From assembly GCA_024280885.1 (NCBI GenBank), contig JAJRPF010000015.1, forward strand, positions 1 to 64,000: a DNA stretch of 64,000 nucleotides. Reading direction: 5' to 3'. Both the position numbers and the translations under genes were made by a program. Positions 35,425 to 43,825 of the stretch are shown here, in pieces. The notes below the pieces were generated by a model that saw nothing but the letters and a program-made list of their open reading frames with translations, was not told the origin of the DNA and made no database searches. The stretch comes from Planctomycetota bacterium (GTDB lineage Bacteria; Planctomycetota; JAJSAM01; JAJVHW01). The first letter of the stretch is position 1, and every line of letters starts with the position of its first letter.

Positions 35425-35666
35425 CTGTCGTCGGCTCCCTCCTGCATCCCGTCATCCCACGTACGCGAACGTATGGTAATGCAAGGCGTTCGCGCCGACC
35501 GGATCCATCGCGCACTTCTGTGTGTGATCGAAGTCGCATGAATAGGCTCGATCGGGGCCTGCGAGCGGTCGGATAGGGGCTCTTTCCTCGATCCGTGGCA
35601 GCCCCTTCGCTAACCTCCGCGGTTCTCGCCGCGCGCATGCGCGGAAAGTCCACCGGAGGACCCTTG

Positions 35667-36461
35667 ATGGCCGCTATCGACACACTCCAGAACGTCCGCT
35701 ACCAGGTTCGGGAAGGCGTCGCATTCGTCACTGTGAACCGTCCGCAGGCGCTCAACGCGCTGAACGACCGCACACACGACGATCTGCGCACGGCTTTCGA
35801 GGCTGTGCGCGACGACGCGAGCGTGCGCGCTGCGGTGCTGACGGGCGCGGGCGAGAAGGCATTCGTCGCGGGTGCGGACATCACGGAACTGGCCGAGATG
35901 AGCCCGCTGCAGGCGAAGGCGGCCTCGGCCAAGGGCCAGGCGGTGTTCTCGACGCTCGAACGGTGCGGCAAGCCGGTCGTGGCGGCGCTCAACGGATTTG
36001 CGCTGGGCGGGGGGCTCGAATTGGCGCTCGCGTGCCACATCCGCGTGGCGTCCGAGACCGCGCGGTTGGGTCTGCCCGAGGTCACACTCGGTCTCATCCC
36101 CGGCTATGGCGGCACGCAGCGTCTCGCGCGGCTGATCGGGATGGGGCGCGCCATGGCCATGACGCTGACCGGCGACATGATCGATGCGGCAACCGCCGAG
36201 CGCTACGGCCTCGTCCACAAGGTCGTCCCGGCAGACGAGGTAATGGCGCTGGCCGAGAAGATCGCGCGCAAGATCGCGTCGCGCGGACCGGTGGCCGTAC
36301 GGCTGGCGACCGAGGCGATCGTCGATGGCGCGGGCATGGATCTCGACGACGGGATGCGACTCGAACAGGACCTCTTCGGCCTCGTCTTCTCCAGTGAAGA
36401 CATGCGCGAGGGGACGCAGGCGTTCCTCGGCAAACGGAAGCCGGAGTTTCGCGGTGTCTGA
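35667..36461 (+). CDS. Enoyl-CoA hydratase/isomerase family protein
   Basis: A 264-residue crotonase of usual length. Crotonases polarise acyl-CoA thioesters in an oxyanion hole and hydrate or isomerise them. AGADITEL and FALGGGLELALACHIR form the oxyanion-hole and first catalytic glutamate region. The second glutamate is in LPEVTLGLIPGYGGTQRL. Both glutamates are therefore present, which favours true hydratase activity on short-chain enoyl-CoA, though the substrate is not fixed. ATG 35667 has GGAGG seven bases upstream. It stands 138 bp before the dehydrogenase gene and may be cotranscribed with it; no beta-oxidation partners lie nearby. Confidence 0.93.
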   Translation: MAAIDTLQNVRYQVREGVAFVTVNRPQALNALNDRTHDDLRTAFEAVRDDASVRAAVLTGAGEKAFVAGADITELAEMSPLQAKAASAKGQAVFSTLERCGKPVVAALNGFALGGGLELALACHIRVASETARLGLPEVTLGLIPGYGGTQRLARLIGMGRAMAMTLTGDMIDAATAERYGLVHKVVPADEVMALAEKIARKIASRGPVAVRLATEAIVDGAGMDLDDGMRLEQDLFGLVFSSEDMREGTQAFLGKRKPEFRGV

Positions 36462-36598
36462 CGCTCGGGGCGTCTGAACGCGTACGGCTGAACACGCACG
36501 ACGGGGTGTCGCGACCGAGCGCCAACCGCGGCGACACGGAAGAACCACAAATCACGGATTGGTGACGCGCAGTCGCCGGAGAAGACGGAGGCAGGAGA

Positions 36599-37657
36599 AT
36601 GGCATCGCATCGCATCGCAGTGGTTGGTGGCGACGGGATCGGCCCCGAAGTGACGCGCGAGGCCATGAAGGTCCTCCACGCTGCGTCCGAGGTGTACGGG
36701 TTCGACGTTGACGCGCACGAATACCCCTACGGCACCGATCACTATCTCGAGACCGGCGAGAAGTTCCCCGACCGCGCGCTCGACGAGATGCGACAGCACG
36801 ATGCGATCTATCTCGGTGCCATCGGCGACCCGCGCGTCGAGGTCGGCATGATGGAGCGCGCGATCATCGCGGGCATTCGCTTCAAGCTCGATCTCTATGT
36901 CAACCTGCGTCCGATCAAGCTCTACGACGCGCGACTCTGCCCCCTGAAGAACAAGGGCCCGGAGGACGTGGACTTCGTCGTCATCCGCGAGAACACCGAA
37001 GACGCGTACGCGGGCATCGGCGGCATCCTGAAGAAGGGCACGCCGCACGAAGTCGCGACGCAGACGATGATCTACACGCGCCACGCCGTCGAGCGCGTGA
37101 TCCGCTACGCGTTCGATCTCGCGCGCGAGCGCGACGGCAAGAAGCGCCTGACGCTCGTGGACAAGGCCAACGCAATCCGCGCGCAGGATATCTGGACCCG
37201 CACGTTCGCTGAGGTCGCCAAGGAGTACACCGACATCGAGACCGACCACGGCTACGTCGACGCGACGTGCATGTGGATGCTCTCGAAGCCCGAGTGGTAC
37301 GACGTCATCGTCACGCCGAACCTCTTCGGCGACATCATCACGGACCTCGGTGCCGCCATCCAGGGCGGCATGGGCGTCGCCGCATCTGGCAATATCCATC
37401 CGGGCCGCGTCTCGCTCTTCGAGCCGATCCACGGTTCCGCGCCGAAGTATGCGGGCAAGAACATGGCGAGCCCCATCGCCGCCATCGCCGCCACCGGCAT
37501 GATGCTCACGTATCTCGGTGAAACCGAAGCGGGGACGGCGGTGGACAGCGCCATCGAGCATCTCCTGACCTCGGGCAAGGTGCAGAGCCTGAAGGCCGGC
37601 ACGCACGGTACGACGGAGGTCGGCGACTGGGTCGTCGATCTCATCCAGGCGAAGTAG
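36599..37657 (+). CDS. leuB: Isocitrate/isopropylmalate dehydrogenase family (LeuB-type)
   Basis: A 352-residue NAD(P)-dependent beta-decarboxylating dehydrogenase. The family signature NLFGDIITDLGAAIQGGMGVA is present, together with VVIRENTEDAYAGIGG, the catalytic tyrosine in IYTR and the lysine in VDKAN. Most likely it oxidises 3-isopropylmalate in leucine synthesis. The LeuDC-type dehydratase at 49465 supports this, though tartrate, homoisocitrate or isocitrate dehydrogenases look similar and leuB is therefore a probable name. GGAGGCAGGAG lies just before the ATG. A strong hairpin follows the stop. Confidence 0.8.
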   Translation: MASHRIAVVGGDGIGPEVTREAMKVLHAASEVYGFDVDAHEYPYGTDHYLETGEKFPDRALDEMRQHDAIYLGAIGDPRVEVGMMERAIIAGIRFKLDLYVNLRPIKLYDARLCPLKNKGPEDVDFVVIRENTEDAYAGIGGILKKGTPHEVATQTMIYTRHAVERVIRYAFDLARERDGKKRLTLVDKANAIRAQDIWTRTFAEVAKEYTDIETDHGYVDATCMWMLSKPEWYDVIVTPNLFGDIITDLGAAIQGGMGVAASGNIHPGRVSLFEPIHGSAPKYAGKNMASPIAAIAATGMMLTYLGETEAGTAVDSAIEHLLTSGKVQSLKAGTHGTTEVGDWVVDLIQAK

Positions 37658-37724
37658 CGCCGGACCGCTGGCGACAGCGTGAACGCGACAGATCGAACGC
37701 GGCGATCTGCGCGCGACGACAGAG

Positions 37725-37756
37725 CGGCCCGGCCAGGAGAGATCCTGGTCGGGCCG
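37725..37756. terminator. 14-bp hairpin with GAGA loop between convergent genes
   Basis: CGGCCCGGCCAGGA pairs with TCCTGGTCGGGCCG (one G-U pair) around a GNRA-type GAGA loop. It lies about 70 bp after the LeuB-type gene and about 120 bp from the convergent cyclase-fold gene end, so it can serve both directions. No U-tract follows. Confidence 0.8.
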
Positions 37757-37876
37757 TCTCGATTCGCAGGGTGGGCGGGCATAGCGGGAGTCGCTTGCAC
37801 TCGTCGTCGGCAGGCGCGACTTCGTCGTTCTGATCCGAGCCAGCCGGAGCGGAGTGGCGAAGCGCGAATGCGCTCG

Positions 37877-39985
37877 CTACTCGGCTTCACTCCACGGCCC
37901 CGCGCGCACGTTGTCGTGTGCTTCGAACCACGTGGCGTATTCCGCGACCGACATCGGCGGCATGCCGCTCGTGAGCGTCGGTTCGTCGCCGGTGATGGGA
38001 TCGCGGGAGAGCGCGGCCAGTGCGAAGACTGCCGGGGCCGAGAGCGCGCGCCAGTGGAGTTGCGCGGTCAGTTCTTCGAGTTCGTCTCCGAGATCGTTCG
38101 CAACTCTCTCGACGGGCAGAAGGCGCTTGACGAGCGCGCGAAATGCCGCGAAGCGTTCGCGTCCGGGAGCAGCGCGTAGTGCTCCGAGACCGGAGAGTGC
38201 GGCGCGCGAGAGACGCACGGAGCGCTGGTCCTGTTGTGTCGTGACGCGGTCTTCCATCCACTTGAGACCCTTCGCGGTTCCCGCGACTCCGATCGTCCGC
38301 ATCGCGGCGTTGAGACGTGCCATCGAGGGGAAGTCCGAGGGGGAGCCGCGCAGCATGCCACTGAGCTTGTCCCGGAAGCGGCGGACAGCCGCCGGGCGAG
38401 AGAGCGCGAGTCCCTTCGCCGCGGCGACGGCCGCCCGTTCACTGTCTCCGGTGCTCCAGCCCCCGAATTGAGTGAAGGTCTTCAGCAGCGCGCGCTCGAT
38501 GCGTTCGCGGACGGCGGCGATCGCTTGCCCGTCGGCTGCTTGCTGCTCCGGTGTCGGCGTGTCGAGGTCGCGATTCGGCACGAGTACCGTCTGTGTGTGC
38601 GCGAGTCTCTCGATCGCCCGGGTGAGGTCGGATGTCCCGGGCGACCCCTTCTTCAACAGCTGCCACACGCGGTCGGCCTGCGCGGTGGCAGCGGAGACGG
38701 TGACGTGCTTTGGCGGCTCCGAGCCCCGGGACGGCGTGCGCGTGGGCGCGGTCGTTCGCTTGCCCCCCGTGACTGCTGCCGGAGGCGTCGGGACACCGCG
38801 CGGCGTTGTCGGACGGTAGACCTCGGACGCGCGTAGCAGGAAGAGGAGCGCGAACGACGTGGCGAGGATGTCCTCTTCGCCGCGCGGCTTGAACCCGCTT
38901 CGGGTCAGGCTGGTCGGACCGCTTCCCCAGCCGCCGCTCTTGTGCTGGAGAGCGAGTAACTGCTGCGCGCCCGTCACGTACCACATCAGCCCGTTCAGCT
39001 CATCGACTTCGGTGAACACGCAGGCCTTCTCCATCGCGTACATGGAGTAGTAGTAGAAGCCGAGTGGCATTTTCGGCGACCCGTCACCGAGGATCGCGCG
39101 TGCTGCGATGTCGAGCGCGCCTCGCCCGCGACGCAGGGCGATCTGCGTCCGCGCGGCGAGCACGGGATCGTAGAGAAGGTCCTCTTCGAGCGCGCCCCCC
39201 GCGAGCACCAGGTTCGCGACTCCCATGCACGTTCCCGTCGGGTATCCGGAGGCGAGGCTGATCCACGCGGAACTGTTGACGGTGTAGCCGAACGAGCCGC
39301 TCTCCTTCTGCGCGTCGAGCAGCGATCGCAAGTGCGCTCGCCACGTACCGTGGGGCGTGTATCCGCCGGCCTTGGCGGCGGCCCAGAGCCCCAGAGCAGC
39401 AAACTGAGTCGTCGAGAGATTTGGGCCGCGTGATCCGGCGTCGATGAACGCGGTACCTCGCTCAACGCTCCCGACGCGATAGCCCCACCAGGATGTGCCG
39501 CGGTCCAACCCGCGCGTGATTTGGCCCACGATCTGCTTCGCGACGTCCGGATGGCGCATGCGTGCCTTCAACAACATCGCCAGCAGTCCGATCTCGTACG
39601 TCCGTGACATCGCGGTCATCCGCGCGCCGCCCTTCTCGTCGATCAACCAATCGATCGCGCGGTCCGCGCCTCTTCGGGCTTTCGAGCCGCCGGAGTGAGC
39701 GAGTGCGAGACCTGCGATCGTCGTGTAGGCCACGTCGTGCTGCCCGAAGCGCCCGTGGGGTCCACGGATGACGCCGTTCTTCAACTGCTGTTCGAGGACG
39801 AACTCGATGCCGCGTTCGATCGCTGCGTGGATCCGCGTGCGCAGCCGCGGAGGCACTCCCGCGGTCTTCAGGCGGATCTCAATCTCGCCGTTCTCCGCGC
39901 GCGCGGGAGGCGGCGCGGCAAACAGAACGACGACCGCCAGCACCGCTGCCGCCACGCGCCATCTCGGTCTCTGTGTCCGCTTCAC
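37877..39985 (-). CDS. Secreted squalene-cyclase/prenyltransferase-fold protein
   Basis: A 702-residue exported protein with a signal peptide (about 1-30, ending PPARAEN). An alpha/alpha-toroid follows that resembles prenyltransferase and squalene-oxidase repeats: QQLKNGVIRG, VAYTTIAGLALAH, LDAQKESGSFGYT and LALQHKSGGWG are the typical Q/G-rich turns. A Pro/Thr/Arg linker (about 415-440) leads to a helical C-terminal part without a recognised domain. No DxDD cyclase motif is seen, so the fold is probably used for binding or another reaction. Such secreted proteins are common in planctomycetes. Confidence 0.8.
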   Translation of the reverse strand: MKRTQRPRWRVAAAVLAVVVLFAAPPPARAENGEIEIRLKTAGVPPRLRTRIHAAIERGIEFVLEQQLKNGVIRGPHGRFGQHDVAYTTIAGLALAHSGGSKARRGADRAIDWLIDEKGGARMTAMSRTYEIGLLAMLLKARMRHPDVAKQIVGQITRGLDRGTSWWGYRVGSVERGTAFIDAGSRGPNLSTTQFAALGLWAAAKAGGYTPHGTWRAHLRSLLDAQKESGSFGYTVNSSAWISLASGYPTGTCMGVANLVLAGGALEEDLLYDPVLAARTQIALRRGRGALDIAARAILGDGSPKMPLGFYYYSMYAMEKACVFTEVDELNGLMWYVTGAQQLLALQHKSGGWGSGPTSLTRSGFKPRGEEDILATSFALLFLLRASEVYRPTTPRGVPTPPAAVTGGKRTTAPTRTPSRGSEPPKHVTVSAATAQADRVWQLLKKGSPGTSDLTRAIERLAHTQTVLVPNRDLDTPTPEQQAADGQAIAAVRERIERALLKTFTQFGGWSTGDSERAAVAAAKGLALSRPAAVRRFRDKLSGMLRGSPSDFPSMARLNAAMRTIGVAGTAKGLKWMEDRVTTQQDQRSVRLSRAALSGLGALRAAPGRERFAAFRALVKRLLPVERVANDLGDELEELTAQLHWRALSAPAVFALAALSRDPITGDEPTLTSGMPPMSVAEYATWFEAHDNVRAGPWSEAE

Positions 39986-40116
39986 GCGGTCATCCTACGC
40001 GACTCCGCGTGCGATTGGGGCCGCGTTGATGGCCCGGATGCCCAGTGCGCGGCGCAGCGCTGCCATTGTCGTGCGGGCGCGGTCCTCGCGCTGACGACGG
40101 ACTCCGGACACGGAGG

Positions 40117-40145
40117 CACGCCCGGCAGGTGTGCTGCCGGGCGTG
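40117..40145 (-). terminator. 12-bp perfect hairpin after the spondin-N gene
   Basis: CACGCCCGGCAG (40117-40128) pairs perfectly with CTGCCGGGCGTG (40134-40145) around GTGTG. It lies 28 bp beyond the stop at 40174 and would end that minus-strand transcript before the cyclase-fold gene start at 39985. Confidence 0.75.
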
Positions 40146-40173
40146 TTACGATCCCCTCGAACGGACGTCGAGG

Positions 40174-40881
40174 TCAGTTCACGCGGGTGATGCGGATCGA
40201 CGCCGTCGGATTGCGCCAATCGTAGATCTCTGGAGCGAGATCGGCGATCCCGTGCACACCGGCATGCACGTGCACGAACCCTTCGGCACCCTCGGTGGCA
40301 CGTACCCCGCCGCTGCCGAACGGAGGGCCAGGGATGAACGCTCCGTCCTCGTTGTTCTCTTCGCTACCGGCGTCGTACGCGGGCGACTGGGACATGAGGG
40401 AACGCGACGCGCCTTTCCCGCGCGGCAACGCCAAGCTGCGCGTGCCCACGAATGCGTCGTTGGTCTGCACGAGCATCGCGACCAGCGACACGAGCGTGCT
40501 GCGGCCGCGTACTTCGATCGTGATCGTCCCGGTCATGCCCGGCGGGATCGGCCCCGTCGCACTGGTCACGGAGATCACGCCGTCTGCTCCGTCGAGCGCG
40601 CCCATGAGGACGGATGCGTCGGCGTCCTCGGCGATCGCCGCCAGTCCGTTGCTTGCCGGCGCGCCAGCGCGCCAGAGCGGCGCCATGTCGTCGGTGTGGG
40701 CCACCACGAGCGGAGGTGACATCACCTGGCCGCGCGTCAGGTTTGTGACCGTGATCTCGTAGGTGCGTGTGCCTCCACGACCCATCGCCGCGGCATCGTT
40801 CGCAGCCCACAATCCTGCCGTCATCACGCCCGCCACAGCAGTGGCGATACCCGCCCTCTTCAGAATCGATCGGACCTTCAT
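40174..40881 (-). CDS. Secreted spondin-N domain protein
   Basis: A 235-residue exported protein. After a signal peptide (about 1-32, ending NDAAA) it has the bacterial spondin-N pattern: YEITVTNLTRGQVMSPPLVVAH (41-62), then LWRAGAPASNGLAAIAEDAD, TGPIPPGMTGTITIEV and LVSLVAMLVQTNDAFVGTRSL. These match domains annotated as spondin-N in marine bacteria. ATG 40881 is preceded by GAGGAG. The Asp/Gly/Ser region near 180-195 may be a loop. Spondin-N domains are associated with adhesion and calcium-stabilised folds in animals; the bacterial role is unknown. Confidence 0.82.
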   Translation of the reverse strand: MKVRSILKRAGIATAVAGVMTAGLWAANDAAAMGRGGTRTYEITVTNLTRGQVMSPPLVVAHTDDMAPLWRAGAPASNGLAAIAEDADASVLMGALDGADGVISVTSATGPIPPGMTGTITIEVRGRSTLVSLVAMLVQTNDAFVGTRSLALPRGKGASRSLMSQSPAYDAGSEENNEDGAFIPGPPFGSGGVRATEGAEGFVHVHAGVHGIADLAPEIYDWRNPTASIRITRVN

Positions 40882-41016
40882 GGAAATGCTCCTCTGTGCT
40901 GCCTCGCGGCGCTGCATGGATGGCGCCGATCGGAGTCGGCGCCGGTCTCTTCCCAGGGCGCGCGCATCCTGACGCGCTGCCCTCTCATGCAGAGATACGC
41001 CGCGTGGTGCAAGCGG

Positions 41017-41730
41017 TTACGCGGTCCGGGAGATTTTCTGTCGCGCGTGCTTGAAGTACATCGCGGCAGCGAGCAACGCAACGGCGGCCAATCCCACCCC
41101 ACCGTGTCCGGCGAAGCGATGCGCGACGCCTACGAGTGGGCAGTGCAGCAGCAGCGCGATTGTCCCGGCGATGCCGCCCGCCGTTGCGGCGAGCACGATG
41201 CGCTCTGGGTTCACGTACGGCCGGCGGTTCGTCGCGAGGAGGAAGAGCAGCGTCGGAATCGCGACGAGCGTTCCGAAGACGAGGCATCCGAGGGCGCGCG
41301 GCACGAAGTCGGCTCCGATGCCCTCGAAGGACTCGGGGTGGATCTGCACTTCATGGTGCGGGGCGGGCAGCAGTGCGAACGCGATCGGCAGTAGGAGCAG
41401 AATTGCGCCCACGCTTCGAAGTCGCGCGATTCGCGGTGCATGCACGTGAAGTGGATGGGCAAAGAGGCGGATCGCCAGCGTCGCGGTTGCAAGAAGGACG
41501 AGTAGCGCAGCGAGCAGGCGTGGGATCGGATACGCCGCCAGATCCAGGCGCGGAGTGGCGACCAGGACGACCAATTCCAGAGCGAAAATCAGCACGAGCG
41601 CCGCGGTCCGGCGCGCAGGTGTTGCCCACGAGCGCACCCGTCGCCAGCTGCGATCTTCCGCCGCCATCTGTTCGCGGAGATCGGGAAGCAGATCGAGCGG
41701 TGCGTCCAGTTCGCGGTTCCGTTCGCTCAT
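41017..41730 (-). CDS. Six-helix membrane protein, candidate NrsF-like anti-sigma factor
   Basis: A 237-residue membrane protein with six probable helices (near 41-60, 66-86, 104-122, 146-165, 176-196 and 209-226) and a short charged N-terminal cytoplasmic tail (SERNRELDAPLDLLPDLREQ). The topology fits the NrsF/DUF1109 group of ECF anti-sigma factors. The ATG overlaps the sigma-factor stop by four bases, a classic sign of a sigma/anti-sigma pair. The signal it would sense is unknown. Family membership is inferred from topology and position, not from an alignment. Confidence 0.65.
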   Translation of the reverse strand: MSERNRELDAPLDLLPDLREQMAAEDRSWRRVRSWATPARRTAALVLIFALELVVLVATPRLDLAAYPIPRLLAALLVLLATATLAIRLFAHPLHVHAPRIARLRSVGAILLLLPIAFALLPAPHHEVQIHPESFEGIGADFVPRALGCLVFGTLVAIPTLLFLLATNRRPYVNPERIVLAATAGGIAGTIALLLHCPLVGVAHRFAGHGGVGLAAVALLAAAMYFKHARQKISRTA

Positions 41731-42320
41731 GCGTCACCGAATCCCTGCGCGTCCAGGACGAGTCGCAGCGTCTGGTAGGCCCTGTGTGCACGGACCTTCA
41801 CGGCCCCGCGTGAGACGCCGAGATCACGCGCGATCTGGGCGTGCGAGCGGTGCTCTAGCCAGTGTTGGCGCACGACGACGCGCTGGCTCTCCGGGAGATT
41901 GTCGACGGCCCGCAGCACGGCGGCGCGCGCCTCCGCTGCGTCTGGCGGAGCATTGGCTGCGACCGGTTCGTCCAGCAACGGCGATCCTCCGGGACGCCGC
42001 GCGGCGTGCCGCAGGTGATCGCGTAGCACGTTGCGCGCGATCATCATGAGCCACGGCCGGACGTCGGAGCCGTCATGGAAGTCACGCCGGGCTCTGTGGA
42101 ATTGCAGAAACGTCTGCTGCGTGAGATCGCGCGCCGTTGACCGCCCAACGGTGCGGCGCATCCGTCCCAGCACGACTCCTCCGAAACGACTGAATAGTTC
42201 GGTGAACGCATCCTGGTCGCCAGCGACGTAGGCGCGCATCAGGGCGGTGTCAGACAGCGCGCCACTCGTGGACTCCGCGTGCCACGTGGCGCTCTTGGTC
42301 ATCGCGACGGGCCGCGTCAT
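41727..42320 (-). CDS. ECF RNA polymerase sigma factor
   Basis: A sigma-70-like factor of about 197 residues. Region 2 is recognised in FTELFSRFGGVVLGRMRRTV, the DLTQQTFLQFHRARRDF helix that binds the -10 element, and RPWLMMIARNVLRDHLR. Region 4 is AVDNLPESQRVVVRQHWLEH followed by the helix-turn-helix SHAQIARDLGVSRGAVKVRAHRA. No anti-sigma domain is fused. The start is uncertain: ATG 42320 or 42302, neither with a good ribosome site. It is coupled to the six-helix membrane protein by an ATGA overlap. Target promoters are not identifiable here. Confidence 0.9.
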   Translation of the reverse strand: MTRPVAMTKSATWHAESTSGALSDTALMRAYVAGDQDAFTELFSRFGGVVLGRMRRTVGRSTARDLTQQTFLQFHRARRDFHDGSDVRPWLMMIARNVLRDHLRHAARRPGGSPLLDEPVAANAPPDAAEARAAVLRAVDNLPESQRVVVRQHWLEHRSHAQIARDLGVSRGAVKVRAHRAYQTLRLVLDAQGFGDA

Positions 42321-42686
42321 CGCCGCGGCGCGCAGGTTCACGTCCGGAACGCTTCCGGCCAGCATCCAGCTCACGAGCGAGCCGGCGCGAGCAAGTAGGT
42401 CCCAAGAGATCGTGGCTCGTATCAGCCAAGGCGAGGGGTGAAGGGCAACCGATGAATTCATTCGTCGTGCGTATCCGCTCGGGTCGCGCAGCCCGTGGGG
42501 GCGTCACGTGCAGGGTACCGATCGAGGCTCGTGAAGGCGGCACGCCGTACCGAACCGTGCACACGAGTACGCTGCAGCGCGGCACCGGTTACGCCCCAAA
42601 TCAGGAATCATGTGCCTGGCTGGCTGTGAGACGCCGTCGGACCGGCCCGCGCGGCACGCCTGCGCCTTCCGCCTGGCCGCCGCTGG

Positions 42687-43694
42687 TCACTCCCCGGGAA
42701 TGGGTGGAGGCACGCGCCGCAGGACGATGTGAAGGCGATCCTGCATCGTGAAGCGGTCGCTGCGGCCCCCGGCGCTGCGGATCTGTTGCTCGGAACGAAT
42801 GATGAGCCCGTCGCGTCGCGAGACGGCGAGAGTCGTCGTCCATTCCGACTCGACCCAGGCGCCGTGGCGATGCTCCGTGCTCTCCGGGTCCTCGTGCTCG
42901 GGGGGCGGTGCGAGCGCCGCGCCGCCCGTGACCTCCAGCAGAATGGCGTCCGTTCCGATCCGCTTCACGGTGGTGCGGTTCCCGGTGGCACGGAGCCCCG
43001 CGGCGACTGCTGAGACGCTCGACATGAGACCCGGCGAGCCTGTCCACGACTCGCCGAGCGCGATCGGGGCGCCGCGGCGTACGCCGTCGCCCAGGATCGA
43101 CCGCACACTGAAGACGGCGCGTGCGAAGGCCTCCGGGGCCGGTCCTCCGTCGGCAGTGAGCACGCTGCGCAGGTGTAGCTTTCCGTCGCGGGAGATGGTC
43201 ACACGCGCGATGACCCCGTCGAGCGCGATGTCGTCCTTGACGTCGTCGAGACGACCGGACACCTTCGGTACAACGCCTGCCGTGTCGAACTCGAGGCGAT
43301 CCTTGTTCTCCACGTGCCCGTGCACCCGGTCGAAGCGTGCGGCAAGCTTCGTGCCCGCGTCGTCGACGTTCTCGACCTCGACACGGAAGAGCGTGTGGAT
43401 CTCGCTCACGTCCGGGTGGGAGTCGGAACTGAAGGTCCGTTCGTGGCGCTCCATCCGTTCGAACCAGACCACGTCGCCCCGTTCACCCGTCACCACTAGT
43501 GTGGCGGAGGTGGAGCCGTCGTTCGCAAAGGCGGCGAATCCGAGCGGCTCCGGATCGGCTGCGGCGGAAGATGCTGACGACGACGGGGCCGACTCCTGCG
43601 CCGCGTCGTCGGTCGGCGGAGCCGAAGCGCAGCCTGCGACGAGTCCGCAGATTCCAAGTGTGAGCGCGACCGTTCTGAATCGACTCCGAGGCAT
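42687..43694 (-). CDS. Putative lipoprotein of unknown function
   Basis: A 335-residue protein with a type II signal peptide and lipobox LVAGC (lipidation at Cys22). A Ser/Ala/Glu-rich linker (about 25-50) leads to a compact mixed-charge domain with repeated beta strands (ATLVVTGERGDVVWFERM, LFRVEVENVDDAGTKLAARF, ARVTISRDGKLHLRSVL). No domain is recognised. It ends 225 bp upstream of the sigma gene region and has its own start with GAGGGGAC. It would sit on the outer face of the inner membrane or on the outer membrane. Confidence 0.7.
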   Translation of the reverse strand: MPRSRFRTVALTLGICGLVAGCASAPPTDDAAQESAPSSSASSAAADPEPLGFAAFANDGSTSATLVVTGERGDVVWFERMERHERTFSSDSHPDVSEIHTLFRVEVENVDDAGTKLAARFDRVHGHVENKDRLEFDTAGVVPKVSGRLDDVKDDIALDGVIARVTISRDGKLHLRSVLTADGGPAPEAFARAVFSVRSILGDGVRRGAPIALGESWTGSPGLMSSVSAVAAGLRATGNRTTVKRIGTDAILLEVTGGAALAPPPEHEDPESTEHRHGAWVESEWTTTLAVSRRDGLIIRSEQQIRSAGGRSDRFTMQDRLHIVLRRVPPPIPGE

Positions 43695-43743
43695 GCGACG
43701 TGTCCCCTCTCAGGTGGGCCAGAAGAGTAGCATGCGTCGCCAC

Positions 43744-43783
43744 GAGAGAACGCCCGCCCCGGTCAGACCGGAACGGGCGCTCT
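43744..43783 (-). terminator. Hairpin after the octaheme cytochrome gene
   Basis: CGCCCG (43751-43756) pairs with CGGGCG (43774-43779), extended outward by AGAG/CTCT across an AA bulge. Inside is a second arm, CCGGTC-a-GACCGG. It lies beyond the stop at 43826, before the lipoprotein start at 43694. Confidence 0.6.
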
Positions 43784-43825
43784 TGTGTTGCAGGAACTCG
43801 TGTGCTGCGGAAACGTGCCTTGCGG

